A stretch of DNA of 8,284 bases, taken from positions 1 to 8,284 of the forward strand of contig LKUH01000381.1 in assembly GCA_001412425.1 (NCBI GenBank). Reading direction: 5' to 3'. The position numbers were made by a program, and so were the translations under genes. Numbering within the stretch: the first letter of the stretch is position 1; the number at the start of each line of letters is the position of its first letter. Origin of the DNA: Candidatus Cloacimonas sp. SDB. Its GTDB lineage: Bacteria; Cloacimonadota; Cloacimonadia; Cloacimonadales; TCS61. The notes below the pieces were generated by a model. It worked only from the letters and a program-made list of their open reading frames with translations, made no database searches and was not told the DNA's origin. Shown piece after piece: positions 7,040-8,284 of this stretch.

Positions 7040-8284
7040 AAATTGGGCAAACCATAACAGCTGTTGATATAGGAACAACCAAGATCGGCGTCATTATAGC
7101 AAAAGTCGGTGAAGATAATAAAATGGAAGTTAAGGGCATTTCTGTAGGACCTTCATTCGGGCTGGTAAATGGTATTGTTGTTGATATGATGAAAGCTGCC
7201 AAATCTATTAAAGAGGCTATTTCTGAAGCTGAAGAAATGGCTGAGATGCAGGCAAAAAATATTTTTGTCGGTATAGCCGGCGACCATATTAAAAGTCAAA
7301 ATACTCTGGGCCGAATATCCTTAACCACAGGTAGTGAACCCTGTGAGATCAATCAGGATCATGTTGAAAATGTAATTACCAATTCCAAAAATAATGTGAA
7401 GATCCAACAGGGTAATGAGAGATTAGATATTATTCATGCCATCCCGCAATATTATGAGATAGACGGACAGGAAGGAATTATGAACCCCGTCAACATGAGC
7501 GGTTTCAATCTATCGGCCTATGTCCATATTGTCATGGCAGACATTAATACACTTCGCAATATTTCCCGCTGTGTGGAAATTGCCGGTTACAGGGTTAACG
7601 ACACATTTCTGGAACCGCTGGCCAGTTCACATGCCGTGCTTAACGAGGTGGAAAAAAACCTGGGTTCTATTTTAATCGATATCGGAGGTGGCACAACCGA
7701 TATAGCCGTTTTCTATAAAGGCAGTATCAGATTCAGCGGAGTTATTCCACTGGGTGGAACTAACATAACTCAGGATCTTTCTATCGGTCTTCATACATCA
7801 CCTAACAATGCCGAGAGCATAAAAATAAATATGGGAAATTCTATTGCATCCGAAGTTTCCGATAACAGCATTATCGAGATCGAAGGCATCGGAGGCAGAG
7901 AAGCAAAAAAGAAAAAATTACGATATGTTGTAGACATTATTGAAGCCAGAATGAGAGAAATCCTGGAAGGTTCCTACCGTATCCTGAACGAACACCACGA
8001 ATTAAAACTGATTACCGCAGGCCTTACTATTACTGGCGGAGCATCTCTATTGCTTAATTCTGACGCTTTAGCCGAAGAGATTTTCAATATGTCCACTAAA
8101 ATAGGTTATCCTGATCTTTCCAGACTGAACGGTCCGATCGACAGGCTTAATAACCCGAAATTTGCTACAACCGTAGGTATTCTTTATCATGTTATGGAAT
8201 TATTTCAGGATGAAGAGATCAAGATCCAGCAGATTAAAACTGTTCATGATCCCTTTAAAAAATTTATAAATAAAATTGTTGCTT
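7036..8284 (+). CDS. ftsA: Cell division protein FtsA, 3' end cut by window edge
   Basis: FtsA is the actin-like ATPase that anchors FtsZ filaments to the inner membrane and recruits later divisome proteins. 416 codons are visible with no stop, so the gene runs past the window. Motifs: phosphate-1 loop AVDIGTTKIGVIIA (9-22); the 1C subdomain unique to FtsA, roughly 84-165, including GRISLTTG (92-99) and NPVNMSG (150-156); phosphate-2 loop IDIGGGTTD (214-222); and adenosine motif TGGAS (333-337). The last visible residues, DPFKKFINKIVA (405-416), look like the start of the C-terminal amphipathic helix that inserts into the membrane, so probably only a handful of codons are missing. The start ATG overlaps the ftsQ stop and has GGAGG 4 bases upstream. 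By analogy with other dcw clusters ftsZ is expected next, outside the window. The 1C domain and dcw position exclude MreB, DnaK and PilM. Confidence 0.97.
   Translation, partial: MKIGQTITAVDIGTTKIGVIIAKVGEDNKMEVKGISVGPSFGLVNGIVVDMMKAAKSIKEAISEAEEMAEMQAKNIFVGIAGDHIKSQNTLGRISLTTGSEPCEINQDHVENVITNSKNNVKIQQGNERLDIIHAIPQYYEIDGQEGIMNPVNMSGFNLSAYVHIVMADINTLRNISRCVEIAGYRVNDTFLEPLASSHAVLNEVEKNLGSILIDIGGGTTDIAVFYKGSIRFSGVIPLGGTNITQDLSIGLHTSPNNAESIKINMGNSIASEVSDNSIIEIEGIGGREAKKKKLRYVVDIIEARMREILEGSYRILNEHHELKLITAGLTITGGASLLLNSDALAEEIFNMSTKIGYPDLSRLNGPIDRLNNPKFATTVGILYHVMELFQDEEIKIQQIKTVHDPFKKFINKIVA

Overview
The window comes from a moderately AT-rich bacterium. All genes are on the + strand and tightly packed. 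The right half (4765 to the end) is the distal part of a division and cell wall (dcw) cluster in the order murC, ftsQ, ftsA. There is no murB or ddl between murC and ftsQ. As I recall it, that arrangement is typical of Bacteroidota and related FCB lineages rather than of Proteobacteria. FCB or a neighbouring candidate phylum such as Cloacimonadota is my best guess, at low confidence.

The left half (1-4752) is an accessory cassette that looks like phage defence or toxin-antitoxin. It holds: (a) the 3' part of a gene resembling AbiEi/DUF6577-type antitoxins (2-406, start outside the window); (b) a doubtful 41-codon ORF overlapping its stop (403-528); (c) an AbiEii-like nucleotidyltransferase with an apparently complete active site (545-1615); and (d) a 1046-residue protein joining a single phospholipase-D-type nuclease domain to an SF2/SNF2 (RapA-like) helicase motor and a long C-terminal region I cannot assign (1612-4752). 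Junctions are ATGA overlaps or 16 bases or less, so this reads as one operon. A plausible model is a type IV toxin-antitoxin pair guarding or working with a nuclease-helicase effector. That model is inference.

The cassette ends only 12 bases before murC, with no visible terminator and no convincing promoter between them. An accessory defence module therefore sits inside, or at a breakpoint of, an essential cell-envelope operon, and murC may be transcribed by read-through from it. MurC adds L-Ala to UDP-MurNAc in the cytoplasm, FtsQ is a divisome membrane scaffold, and FtsA tethers FtsZ to the membrane. ftsA runs off the right edge, probably only a few codons short of its end.

Base composition is uneven. 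The first roughly 450 codons of the helicase gene are about as GC-rich as murC. The rest of that gene and the nucleotidyltransferase gene are clearly more AT-rich, which hints at mosaic assembly of the cassette. No RNA genes, CRISPR arrays or insertion sequences were recognised. The only gap of note is the 127-base murC-ftsQ spacer.
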